Source of the DNA: Alphaproteobacteria bacterium
GTDB lineage: Bacteria > Pseudomonadota > Alphaproteobacteria > Micropepsales > Micropepsaceae
Length of the DNA: 5,706 nucleotides
Reading direction: 5' to 3'
Assembly (NCBI GenBank): GCA_019508105.1
Contig: JAEKMB010000231.1
Span: 1-5,706 of the forward strand
Shown here piece by piece: positions 1 through 5,340 of the stretch (the stretch's first letter is position 1; each line of letters starts with the position of its first letter). The notes under the pieces were generated by a model, which was not told the origin of the DNA, ran no database searches, and saw nothing but the letters and a program-made list of their open reading frames with translations. The position numbers were made by a program, and so were the translations under genes.

Positions 1-60
1 GTGGCAAAGGCGTTCTACGAGATACGCTTCATGCGGCAAATGTACCGCCAGCAGACTTGA
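1..60 (+). CDS. Possible 3' end of a gene that begins upstream of the window
   Basis: Frame 1 is open from the first base to a TGA at 58-60 and reads VAKAFYEIRFMRQMYRQQT. The mix of aromatic, basic and hydrophobic residues and the codon choice look like an ordinary protein C-terminus. The stop lies nine bases before the stop of the minus-strand gene that ends at 70, so the two would converge tightly, which is a common arrangement. Only 19 residues are visible and no family can be recognised. Frame 2 is also open through here, so the reading frame itself is not certain. Another possibility is that this is simply non-coding edge sequence. Confidence 0.35.
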   Translation: MAKAFYEIRFMRQMYRQQT

Positions 61-69
61 TTCATCAGG

Positions 70-432
70 TTATTGGGCCGTAAGCCCCGCCGCCGCGATC
101 AAGGGCGCGCCGTCCAGCATCTGCTCGGAGGTGCGGCGCAGGGCGCAGGAATGCAGTGAGGCTTGCTCGACGGTCAGCAGATAGGCAACGCCGGCGCGCG
201 ACACCATCCAGCCCATGCCGTCCTTGTGCAGGGTGGCTTTGATCTGGGCCGGGCTGAACGGCTCCAGCCCGTCGGTCGCCGCCAGTGCCGCCAGCGCGCC
301 GTCATCGGGAAATTTCTGCAGGCAATAGGACGAGAACAGGGCGACGAAATCCGCGCTCACCGGCGGCGCGGTGTCCTGGGCCAGTGCGGCCCCGGCCAGC
401 AGAACCGCGCCGCAGGCCAGCGCCAGCTTCAT
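70..432 (-). CDS. Small exported two-cysteine protein coupled to the MFS gene
   Basis: A 120-residue protein of unknown function, predicted periplasmic. Residues 1-18 form a clear Sec signal peptide: MKL, then a hydrophobic alanine/leucine core, then an A-L-A box, with cleavage likely before Q19. The mature part is about 102 residues and has two cysteines, C37 in FSSYCLQKFPDD and C96 in SLHSCALRR, which could form a disulfide. Between them are a 'SPAQIKATLHKDGMGW' segment and a beta-like AYLLTVE segment. I recall similar small secreted hypothetical proteins from sphingomonads and other alphaproteobacteria but no named function. C7 lies inside the signal core without a convincing lipobox, so a lipoprotein is unlikely. 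The start at 432 is chosen because the signal peptide begins there and its ATG overlaps the transporter TGA (ATGA). No strong Shine-Dalgarno precedes it, which fits translational coupling. A longer in-frame extension upstream would lie inside the transporter gene and is a shadow. Confidence 0.8.
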   Translation of the reverse strand: MKLALACGAVLLAGAALAQDTAPPVSADFVALFSSYCLQKFPDDGALAALAATDGLEPFSPAQIKATLHKDGMGWMVSRAGVAYLLTVEQASLHSCALRRTSEQMLDGAPLIAAAGLTAQ

Positions 433-1709
433 GCGGTGACTTGTTCGGGGACGTGCAGCCGGCGGTTGGGATTCACGAAGAACCAGGGAATGATGCAGAC
501 GATGCAGACACCGGCGGCGATATAGAAGGCATATTCCCAGCCCCACATCTGCGCGAACAAAGGCGTCAGCGACGCGGTAGCCGCGCCGGCGATCTGGCCG
601 CCCATATTGACCAGACCAGAGATCACGCCGGTATAGGGCCCGCCGAAATCCGCCGCCACCGCCCAATAGGTCGCCTGGCCCAGATACAGCGCCCCGGCGC
701 CGCCCGCCAGCACCAGCACCGCCACGGTGGTGTCTGCCGCATGGCTGCCGATGATCAGGAAGATGGCGGACAGGAAGAGGGTGAAGGCGCCGAACAGGCT
801 GCGCCCGACATATTGGCCCCAATGCTTGACCAGCCAGTCGCTGATCACCCCGCCGATCAGGCAGCAGCTGGTCATGGCGATGAAGGGCAAGGTGCCCAGC
901 AGGGCGCTGCTTTTAAGGTCCAGTCCGCGCCCGTCTTTCAGGTAGATGAAAAACCAGGTGTGGAAGATGAAAGCGACATAACCGAAGGCGATATAGGCCA
1001 AAGTGGTGCCCCAGACATCGCGGCTGGTGAAGATCTTCCTCCACGGTACCGGCGGCATCACGCCTTCCACCTTGACCGGCTGGCCGGCCTTGATGTGGGC
1101 CTTTTCTTCCGCGGTCACGGAGGGATGTTCGGCCGGCGTGTCGCGGGCAAAGAAATACCAGATGGCGGCGATCACCAGCCCGATGGCGGCGGAGATGTAA
1201 AACACTTCATGCCAGCCATAGAAAGCGATGATGGCGGCGACCAGCGGCGGCGCGGTGCCCGAGCCGAAGCCGACGCCGCCGAACACCCAGCCATTGGCCT
1301 TGCCGCGTTCCTGGGTGGGAAACCAGGCGGCGATGAACTGGTTGGAGGACGGATAAGCGACCGACTCGCCCATCCCCAGGATGAAACGCACCGCGATCAG
1401 CACCCACAGCGACCCGCCCATGCTGGGCGGGACCAGCGCCGTGACGATGGACAGCACGCTCCACCAGATCAGGCCCAGGGTCAGGGTTCGGCGCGGTCCC
1501 AGCTTGCCCACCACCCAGCCGGCGGGGATCTGGAAGGCGGCATAGCCCAGCAGGAAGGCCGAGAACACCCAGCCCAGTTGCATCTTGGAAATATGATAGT
1601 CGGCGGCGAGATAGGTGCCGGCGATGGAGATGTTGCTGCGGTCGATATAGACCACGGCGCTGACCACGAAAATCAGCATGATCAGCAGATAGCGGATCCG
1701 GTGCGACAT
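429..1709 (-). CDS. MFS transporter, anion:cation symporter (sugar-acid type) family
   Basis: A 426-residue inner-membrane major facilitator with about 12 hydrophobic segments, the usual length for the ACS family (relatives of hexuronate, glucarate and galactonate carriers). Visible landmarks are: TM1 ending in YIDRSNISIAG (D23, R24); the TM2-TM3 loop GWVVGKLGPRR at 65-75 (MFS motif A); the family signature around 108-141 with RFILGMGESVAYPSSN and then AAWFPTQERGKANGW; a hydrophilic central loop at about 189-225; and GGVISDWLV at about 286-294, the motif A counterpart in the second half. Family knowledge suggests proton-coupled uptake of an organic or sugar acid; the actual substrate is not readable. 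Start 1709 is chosen because AGGGAG sits five bases upstream and the protein then begins directly with TM1. An in-frame start at 1811 would add 34 polar, proline/glycine-rich residues and is rejected. The gene is divergent from the beta-helix/dehydrogenase pair and its stop overlaps the following small secreted gene. Confidence 0.93.
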   Translation of the reverse strand: MSHRIRYLLIMLIFVVSAVVYIDRSNISIAGTYLAADYHISKMQLGWVFSAFLLGYAAFQIPAGWVVGKLGPRRTLTLGLIWWSVLSIVTALVPPSMGGSLWVLIAVRFILGMGESVAYPSSNQFIAAWFPTQERGKANGWVFGGVGFGSGTAPPLVAAIIAFYGWHEVFYISAAIGLVIAAIWYFFARDTPAEHPSVTAEEKAHIKAGQPVKVEGVMPPVPWRKIFTSRDVWGTTLAYIAFGYVAFIFHTWFFIYLKDGRGLDLKSSALLGTLPFIAMTSCCLIGGVISDWLVKHWGQYVGRSLFGAFTLFLSAIFLIIGSHAADTTVAVLVLAGGAGALYLGQATYWAVAADFGGPYTGVISGLVNMGGQIAGAATASLTPLFAQMWGWEYAFYIAAGVCIVCIIPWFFVNPNRRLHVPEQVTA

Positions 1710-1714
1710 CAAAT

Positions 1715-1720
1715 CTCCCT
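1715..1720 (-). promoter_or_regulatory. Ribosome binding site deciding the MFS start
   Basis: On the minus strand AGGGAG stands five bases before the ATG at 1709-1707. It is the best Shine-Dalgarno match in this leader and supports the 426-residue form. A CCGCCC/GGGCGG inverted repeat lies just upstream. Confidence 0.7.
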
Positions 1721-1722
1721 CG

Positions 1723-1736
1723 CCGCCCCCGGGCGG
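1723..1736. repeat. GC inverted repeat in the MFS leader
   Basis: CCGCCC (1723-1728) and GGGCGG (1731-1736) are perfect 6-base arms separated by two bases. In the MFS transcript this would lie two bases upstream of the AGGGAG ribosome binding site. It could be a DNA operator half-site pair or a short hairpin; a two-base loop is too tight for all six pairs to form in RNA. Chance occurrence in GC-rich DNA is possible. Confidence 0.35.
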
Positions 1737-1763
1737 ACTGTTTTGCGGCGTGGGGCGTTCATG

Positions 1764-1783
1764 TGCCTCACTGTTTGAGGGCA
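1764..1783. repeat. Imperfect inverted repeat in the divergent control region
   Basis: TGCCTCA (1764-1770) faces TGAGGGCA (1776-1783) across five bases, matching except for one extra G in the right arm. It sits just downstream of the predicted -10 of the MFS promoter, around its expected transcription start, where a repressor site would be effective. The role is inferred from position only. Confidence 0.3.
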
Positions 1784-1811
1784 GCAAAGCGTAATCCGGG
1801 CCTTTCGTCAA
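1783..1811 (-). promoter_or_regulatory. Candidate promoter of the MFS-secreted protein operon
   Basis: On the minus strand TTGACG (1811-1806) is followed after 17 bases by TTTGCT (1788-1783). The -35 is a good sigma-70 match and the spacing is ideal, but the -10 matches only three of six positions. Transcription would start near 1776 and give a leader of roughly 67 bases. No comparably convincing promoter was seen for the plus-strand genes in this interval. Confidence 0.35.
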
Positions 1812-1815
1812 AGGC
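1800..1815. promoter_or_regulatory. Palindrome overlapping the MFS -35 and the beta-helix gene's ribosome binding site
   Basis: GCCTTT (1800-1805) and AAAGGC (1810-1815) are perfect 6-base arms around CGTC. The right arm contains AAAGG (1810-1814), the likely Shine-Dalgarno of the plus-strand gene starting at 1823, and the loop plus right arm include the -35 proposed for the MFS promoter. The element could be an operator serving both directions. It could also be an RNA hairpin that masks the ribosome binding site. Confidence 0.4.
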
Positions 1816-1822
1816 TTGGGCT

Positions 1823-3775
1823 ATGACCTTGCGACCTGCGCTCTATAGTGCGGCAAAACCCAAAAGGGGCCGGGGCTTGAAAATCATCGCGCTGTCGTGC
1901 AACGCACAGGTCGCGGTCTCGTACCGGCGCAAGGGCGATACGGGGTGGAAGAGCGCAATGCCGCTGCTGCGGCTGCAGCATGAGCGGGTCTATCAGGGCG
2001 AAGGCGTCTTCAATGTCGAAATGCCCAACATGTTCGCCGGATCGATTCTCGATTTGCAGGAAGGTACGACATACGAAGTGAAGCTGGCGCTCAGCGATCC
2101 CGACGGCGGACGCGCGGTCAGGACGGTGACGGTGAAAACCCGCGCCGAGCCGGTGCCGGCGTCCGGCGGCCATGTCATCCATGTCTATCCGCGCGACTGG
2201 AAAGGCGCCAGGGAAGCGGGTTCGTTCAACGACCTGATGTGCGCCTACAACACCTATTGCGGCGGCGGCGACACCGTGACCGCCTCGCGGCCGCGGGTGA
2301 AGGCCGGCGACATTATCCTGGTCCATGCCGGGACCTACCGCTATCACCCGGAATTCTATACCGGCGACCGCAGCATCAATGCCACCGAGCCGGTGGAAGG
2401 CACCTTTTACCTCACCGCCAACGGCACGCCGGACAAGCCGATCGTGATCAAGGCGGCGGGTGACGGGCCGGTGGTGTTCGACGGCGGCGGCAATTTCAAT
2501 CTCTTCAATGTGAAGGCGGCCAATTATAATTATTTCGAGGGCCTGACCTTCCGCAATACCCAGATCGCCATCTGGGCCGGCACCCAGTTCATCGCCGGCT
2601 CCAGCGGGTTGACGGTGAAACATTGCCGCTTCGAGAATATCAATCTGGGCATCTTCACCAACTGGGCGGGCTCATCCAACTTCACCATCCTGGACAATGT
2701 CTTTATCGGCCGCGACGATCCGCGCTACCTGCAAGGCTGGTCGGGCGATTTCTGGAAACAGTTCGTGAGGGTGATGGGCCAGAAATTCCCGCCCACCCTC
2801 GATTCCTATACCGCGGTGCGCGTCTATGGCGGCGGTCATGTCATGGCCTATAATTATGTCGCCAATTTCCATGACGGCATCGACGTGGAGACCTATGGCA
2901 ATCCCGATGGCTCCGACGCGCTGCACGGCCCGCTCTATCCGCCGCGCAAATTCTGGAACCGGCGTCCGGTAGCGATCGACATCTACAACAACGACATGAC
3001 CAACTTCCACGACAACGCCGTTGAAATAGACGGCTCGATGCACAATGTCCGCGTCATGCGCAACATGATGCTGAATTCGGCCTCACACCCCTTCTGCAAC
3101 CAGCCGGCGATCGGCGGGCCGATCTACTGGATCCGCAACATCGTCTACAACGCGCCGTTCGGCAGCACGCGCACCTCCAATGGCGCACCGGGGATGATTT
3201 ATCTCAACAACACCATCCTGTCGGAAACCAATATCCGCACCACTTCCAACAGCCAATGGATGAACAATCTGATGCTGGGCCAGAACAGCCAGCCCGCCAT
3301 CTTCGCGGTCAACACCTACACCAACTACACTTCGTCGGATTACAACGGCTTTCGCGTCAATCCGGGCGCCGCGGAGAGCTTTGAATGGAGCTCGCCGCCG
3401 TTCGGCGTGGCGCAGGATTTCCGCGATCTTCTGGCGGCGGCCGACAATGTACAGACCCCACCTGATAAGTATCTCGTGACCCGCCGCTATCCCAGCCTCG
3501 CCGCCTATAGCGCGCAAACCCATCAGGACACCCATTCGGTGCTGCTGGACTATGACATCTTCCAACATGTGCCGATGCTGAATGCCCAGGACGTCAAGGC
3601 CGTACAGAATCTCTACGACGCCAGGGACCTCGACTTCCGCTTGAAGCCGGGCTCCGCGGCAGTGGACCGGGGGGCCAATATCCCCAACGTCACTAATGGC
3701 TATAGCGGCAATGCGCCCGACCTGGGCGCACTGGAATTGGGCCAGCCGATGCCCCATTATGGCCCTCGCTCCTGA
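1823..3775 (+). CDS. FN3-like plus right-handed parallel beta-helix protein, probable glycan-active enzyme
   Basis: A 650-residue protein. Residues about 3-108 look like a fibronectin-III/Ig-type domain (VAVSYRRKGDTGW, then LQEGTTYEVKLAL and RTVTVKTRAEP). From about 118 to the end it reads as a right-handed parallel beta-helix. The entry strand is GDIILVHAGTYRYHPEFYTG (162-181), then KPIVIKAAGDGPVVFDGGG, YFEGLTFRN, and repeated Asn/Gly-rich rungs such as DIYNNDMTNFHDNAVEIDG, with the typical closing region LKPGSAAVDRGANIP and GNAPDLGALELG. This fold is used by pectate-lyase-like polysaccharide lyases, epimerases and some hydrolases. I cannot assign a catalytic residue or a PL family, so the activity is inferred. 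Start 1823 has AAAGG eight bases upstream. An alternative TTG at 1877 has AAGGGG seven bases upstream and would trim 18 residues. Neither start gives a signal peptide, which is odd for this fold. The dehydrogenase follows after 35 bases, probably in the same operon. Confidence 0.85.
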   Translation: MTLRPALYSAAKPKRGRGLKIIALSCNAQVAVSYRRKGDTGWKSAMPLLRLQHERVYQGEGVFNVEMPNMFAGSILDLQEGTTYEVKLALSDPDGGRAVRTVTVKTRAEPVPASGGHVIHVYPRDWKGAREAGSFNDLMCAYNTYCGGGDTVTASRPRVKAGDIILVHAGTYRYHPEFYTGDRSINATEPVEGTFYLTANGTPDKPIVIKAAGDGPVVFDGGGNFNLFNVKAANYNYFEGLTFRNTQIAIWAGTQFIAGSSGLTVKHCRFENINLGIFTNWAGSSNFTILDNVFIGRDDPRYLQGWSGDFWKQFVRVMGQKFPPTLDSYTAVRVYGGGHVMAYNYVANFHDGIDVETYGNPDGSDALHGPLYPPRKFWNRRPVAIDIYNNDMTNFHDNAVEIDGSMHNVRVMRNMMLNSASHPFCNQPAIGGPIYWIRNIVYNAPFGSTRTSNGAPGMIYLNNTILSETNIRTTSNSQWMNNLMLGQNSQPAIFAVNTYTNYTSSDYNGFRVNPGAAESFEWSSPPFGVAQDFRDLLAAADNVQTPPDKYLVTRRYPSLAAYSAQTHQDTHSVLLDYDIFQHVPMLNAQDVKAVQNLYDARDLDFRLKPGSAAVDRGANIPNVTNGYSGNAPDLGALELGQPMPHYGPRS

Positions 3776-3781
3776 AGCGAG
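3765..3781 (+). repeat. Hairpin across the beta-helix stop codon
   Basis: CTCGCT (3765-3770) and AGCGAG (3776-3781) form a perfect 6-bp stem with the loop CCTGA, which contains the TGA stop. No U-tract follows, so it is not a classical terminator. It may stabilise the upstream message or adjust readthrough to the dehydrogenase gene, or it may be accidental. Confidence 0.35.
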
Positions 3782-3810
3782 CGCCTCACCGCATATATCA
3801 CGGGAAACCC

Positions 3811-4539
3811 ATGTCCAGGAAGCTTGAAGGAAAGACCGCGCTCATCACCGGCGCCGCGGCCGGCATCGGCCTTGCCACCACCCAACTGTTCCTGGCGGAA
3901 GGCGCCGCGGTGATCGCCACCGATCGCGACCTCAAGGGGTTGGATGGCGTGGATTGCCAGAAGGCGCAGCTTGACGTAACCGACAGCGCCGCCATCGCCG
4001 CGCTGGCCAAAAAAACCGGCAAGCTGGACATACTGTTCAACTGCGCCGGTTTTGTGGAGACCGGCACCATCCTGGACAATGACGATTCCCATTGGGAGAA
4101 ATCATTCCAGATCAACGTCTATGCCATGGCGCGCATGATCAAGGCGTTCCTGCCCGCCATGCTGGAAGGCGGCGGCGGCTCGATCATCAACGTCGCCTCC
4201 GTGGCCGGCTCGATCAAGGGCATTCCCAACCGCTGCGTCTATGGCGCCAGCAAGGCCGCCGTGATCGGCCTGACCAAATCGGTGGCGGCCGATTTCGTCA
4301 CCCAAGGCATCCGCTGCAACACCGTCTGCCCCGGCACGGTGGACTCGCCTTCGCTACAACAGCGGCTGAAGGACACCGGCGATTATGAGGCCGCGCGCAA
4401 GGCCTTCACCGCCCGCCAGCCCATGGGCCGGATCGGCAATGCCGAGGAAGTCGCCAGCCTGGTGCTGTGGCTGGCCAGCGACGATTCCCAATACGCCACC
4501 GGCCAGAACTTCATCATGGACGGCGGGATCACGATCTGA
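3811..4539 (+). CDS. Short-chain dehydrogenase, 2-keto-3-deoxy-L-fuconate dehydrogenase/DHRS6-like
   Basis: A 242-residue classical SDR, complete and of normal length, cytoplasmic. It has the cofactor motif TGAAAGIG (13-20), an acidic D38 at the end of beta-2 (ATDRD), which favours NAD over NADP, and NCAG at 77-80. The active-site set is N102, S130, Y144 and K148 in the Y-x3-K motif YGASK. The segments NRCVYGASKAAVIGLTKSVAADF and CNTVCPGTVDSPSLQQR closely resemble the group containing bacterial 2-keto-3-deoxy-L-fuconate dehydrogenase and human DHRS6 (BDH2). R141 and R185 align with arginines that, as I recall, line the DHRS6 pocket and suit a carboxylate substrate. The likely reaction is NAD-dependent oxidation of a keto-deoxy sugar acid or another hydroxy acid. 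The start is set by GGGA five bases before the ATG and by the standard distance to the glycine motif. It lies 35 bases after the beta-helix gene, probably in one operon. A 3-hydroxybutyrate dehydrogenase role is the main alternative. Confidence 0.88.
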   Translation: MSRKLEGKTALITGAAAGIGLATTQLFLAEGAAVIATDRDLKGLDGVDCQKAQLDVTDSAAIAALAKKTGKLDILFNCAGFVETGTILDNDDSHWEKSFQINVYAMARMIKAFLPAMLEGGGGSIINVASVAGSIKGIPNRCVYGASKAAVIGLTKSVAADFVTQGIRCNTVCPGTVDSPSLQQRLKDTGDYEAARKAFTARQPMGRIGNAEEVASLVLWLASDDSQYATGQNFIMDGGITI

Positions 4540-4576
4540 TCCTTGGCTGCAAGATGTGGGTTGGACAGCGTTTGGC

Positions 4577-4626
4577 GCCGGGGCTGCCCGGCCTGCGGGT
4601 CTGGCCCGACTAGCTGTCGGGACCAG
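4577..4626 (+). terminator. Two successive GC hairpins after the dehydrogenase gene
   Basis: The first hairpin is GCCGGG (4577-4582), loop GCTG, CCCGGC (4587-4592). The second is stronger: CTGGCCCGAC (4601-4610), loop TAGCT, then GTCGGG and CCAG (4616-4626) with one bulged A, giving ten base pairs. Their place 38-90 bases after the SDR stop suits transcription termination. No U-run follows directly, so this is at best a non-canonical terminator, perhaps a 3'-end stabiliser with Rho. Confidence 0.45.
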
Positions 4627-4639
4627 TCGGATTCCTCTG

Positions 4640-4645
4640 TATAAT
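4640..4645 (+). promoter_or_regulatory. Consensus -10 box upstream of the first small gene
   Basis: TATAAT matches the sigma-70 -10 consensus exactly in an otherwise GC-rich region and is followed by more AT (TAAAT). No TTGACA-like -35 lies 16-18 bases upstream, where the strong hairpin arm (GTCGGG) falls instead. Transcription would begin near 4652, leaving a leader of about 50 bases to the ATG at 4704. An activator-dependent or weak promoter is plausible. Confidence 0.45.
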
Positions 4646-4703
4646 TAAATTCGTGCGGAACCAATCAGAGCCTCGTGCATTTTTGGCGCACGAAGGGCTG
4701 TTA

Positions 4704-4961
4704 ATGGAAAAAGTTCCCCCGCCGCAGGAAATCCCTGGATCCTGGCCGCCCGCGCAACGCGCGGAGCGGTATCGCCAGTTTGCCAATGAAGCGATGGAGA
4801 AATCCCAGGAGGCCAAAACCCCCGATATTCGTGCGGGGTTTCTGGCGGTGGCGGCGCGCTGGCATGCCATGGCGCTTGAGGCAGAACGCGCCATTGCTTC
4901 CGGGCTGCCCGGCCAAGAGGACCCATTGGCTGGGGGTGAGGCCGAGCCTGGGCTGGCGTGA
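4704..4961 (+). CDS. Small helical-hairpin protein, first of three paralogues
   Basis: An 85-residue soluble protein of unknown function, with no signal peptide or membrane segment. The core at residues 19-63 is AERYRQFANEAMEKSQEAKTPD, then IRAGFLAVAARWHAMALEAERA. It reads as two amphipathic helices joined at the conserved P40-D41 turn, with R43, L47, A50 and W53 also conserved in the other two copies. A proline-rich N-terminus (EKVPPPQEIPGSWPP) and a glycine/acid-rich tail of about 20 residues are specific to this copy, and it is the most diverged of the three. The start is 4704 because AAGGG stands six bases upstream. A GTG at 4653 in the same frame would add 17 residues and would sit almost at the predicted transcription start, so a leaderless longer form cannot be excluded. 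The gene converges on the next small gene with 32 bases between stops. Confidence 0.65.
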   Translation: MEKVPPPQEIPGSWPPAQRAERYRQFANEAMEKSQEAKTPDIRAGFLAVAARWHAMALEAERAIASGLPGQEDPLAGGEAEPGLA

Positions 4962-4993
4962 AAATCACAAGGGTAGGAGAAAAGCCGCGGTGC

Positions 4994-5176
4994 CTAACGC
5001 GCCGGACCGGAGCGTTGATCGACCATTTCGGCGAGGCGTTTCCACTCCTCCGCCAATTCGAGATAGCCTTGCCTGGCCGCAGGCAAACTTGCTTTATCGG
5101 CTTCGGCGGTCATCTCCGCCGCCCGCGTGCGAAATTCACGCGCTGCATTCGTTTGATGTTCGGCTCTGTGATCCAT
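4994..5176 (-). CDS. Small helical-hairpin protein, second of three paralogues
   Basis: A 60-residue, charged, soluble protein of the same family as its neighbours: AAREFRTRAAEMTAEADKASLP, then AARQGYLELAEEWKRLAEMVDQR. Key shared positions are F15, R16, A19, E21, M22, P32, R35, Y38, L39, A42, W45, L48 and A49. The function is unknown; I remember the family as abundant hypothetical proteins in alphaproteobacteria. Start 5176 is preferred over an in-frame GTG at 5218 for two reasons. Family members often begin just before this core, and a candidate minus-strand promoter (GGTCAA at 5227-5232, ATAGTT at 5204-5209, read on the minus strand as TTGACC and AACTAT) would start transcription near 5197, downstream of the GTG. 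A G-rich TGGGG lies nine bases or so before the ATG. The gene is convergent with the first small gene and divergent from the third. Confidence 0.65.
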   Translation of the reverse strand: MDHRAEHQTNAAREFRTRAAEMTAEADKASLPAARQGYLELAEEWKRLAEMVDQRSGPAR

Positions 5177-5203
5177 GGCCGCGAACCCCAAAAACCCTGG
5201 GCC

Positions 5204-5232
5204 ATAGTTGGAGAACACCCACCAACGGTCAA
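5204..5232 (-). promoter_or_regulatory. Candidate promoter for the second small gene
   Basis: On the minus strand TTGACC (5232-5227) is followed after exactly 17 bases by AACTAT (5209-5204). The -35 matches five of six consensus positions and the -10 three of six. The -35 abuts the AATAAAC repeat unit of the AT-rich array, which could act as an UP element or operator. Confidence 0.35.
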
Positions 5233-5261
5233 TAAACTAATGTTTATTTCCAAAGTTTATT
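5231..5261. repeat. AT-rich array of three 7-mers (AATAAAC / GTTTATT / GTTTATT)
   Basis: AATAAAC (5231-5237) and GTTTATT (5242-5248) form a perfect palindrome with the loop TAAT. A second GTTTATT (5255-5261) repeats in direct orientation, 13 bases after the first. The composition contrasts sharply with the GC-rich surroundings. The array lies in the divergent spacer between the second and third small genes, so a shared operator or UP-type element is the natural reading. The binding protein is unknown. Confidence 0.5.
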
Positions 5262-5340
5262 CTTAAGCGAACGAAACCATGCCGGACGATGGAGCTTACG
5301 CGCTGACTGAACCTATTGTGCCTGAGCGTACCAAGCTTAT

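Noticed and set aside
433..822. 130-residue N-terminal extension of the small secreted protein
   Set aside because: It lies wholly inside the transporter gene in another frame and is arginine/histidine-rich junk. The signal peptide starts exactly at 432.
285..1778. Long plus-strand open frame (497 codons) opposite the MFS gene
   Set aside because: It is a high-GC antisense shadow: rich in D, G, A, H and Q, with no domain and no ribosome binding site, while the minus strand encodes an unmistakable 12-TM transporter.
1710..1811. 34-residue N-terminal extension of the MFS transporter
   Set aside because: It is polar and proline/glycine-rich with no ribosome binding site, and would cross the predicted promoter and its start site. 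AGGGAG supports the start at 1709.
1763..1822. Upstream GTG start for the beta-helix protein
   Set aside because: It would add 20 polar residues without a signal peptide or Shine-Dalgarno. The ATG at 1823 has AAAGG at good spacing.
1808..2623. Minus-strand open frame opposite the beta-helix gene (also 2672-3043 and 3083-3757)
   Set aside because: The composition is of antisense type (H, R, G, V, A, I repeats mirroring Asn/Asp/Tyr codons) and the plus strand gives a coherent beta-helix.
5231..5261. CRISPR-like or integrase attachment array
   Set aside because: The units are only 7 bases with spacers of 4 and 6, no integrase or cas gene is present, and the position between divergent genes fits regulation better.
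4958..5266. Plus-strand open frame across the second small gene
   Set aside because: It is antisense to a frame that shares a conserved 45-residue core with two neighbours, and its own product shows no family pattern.
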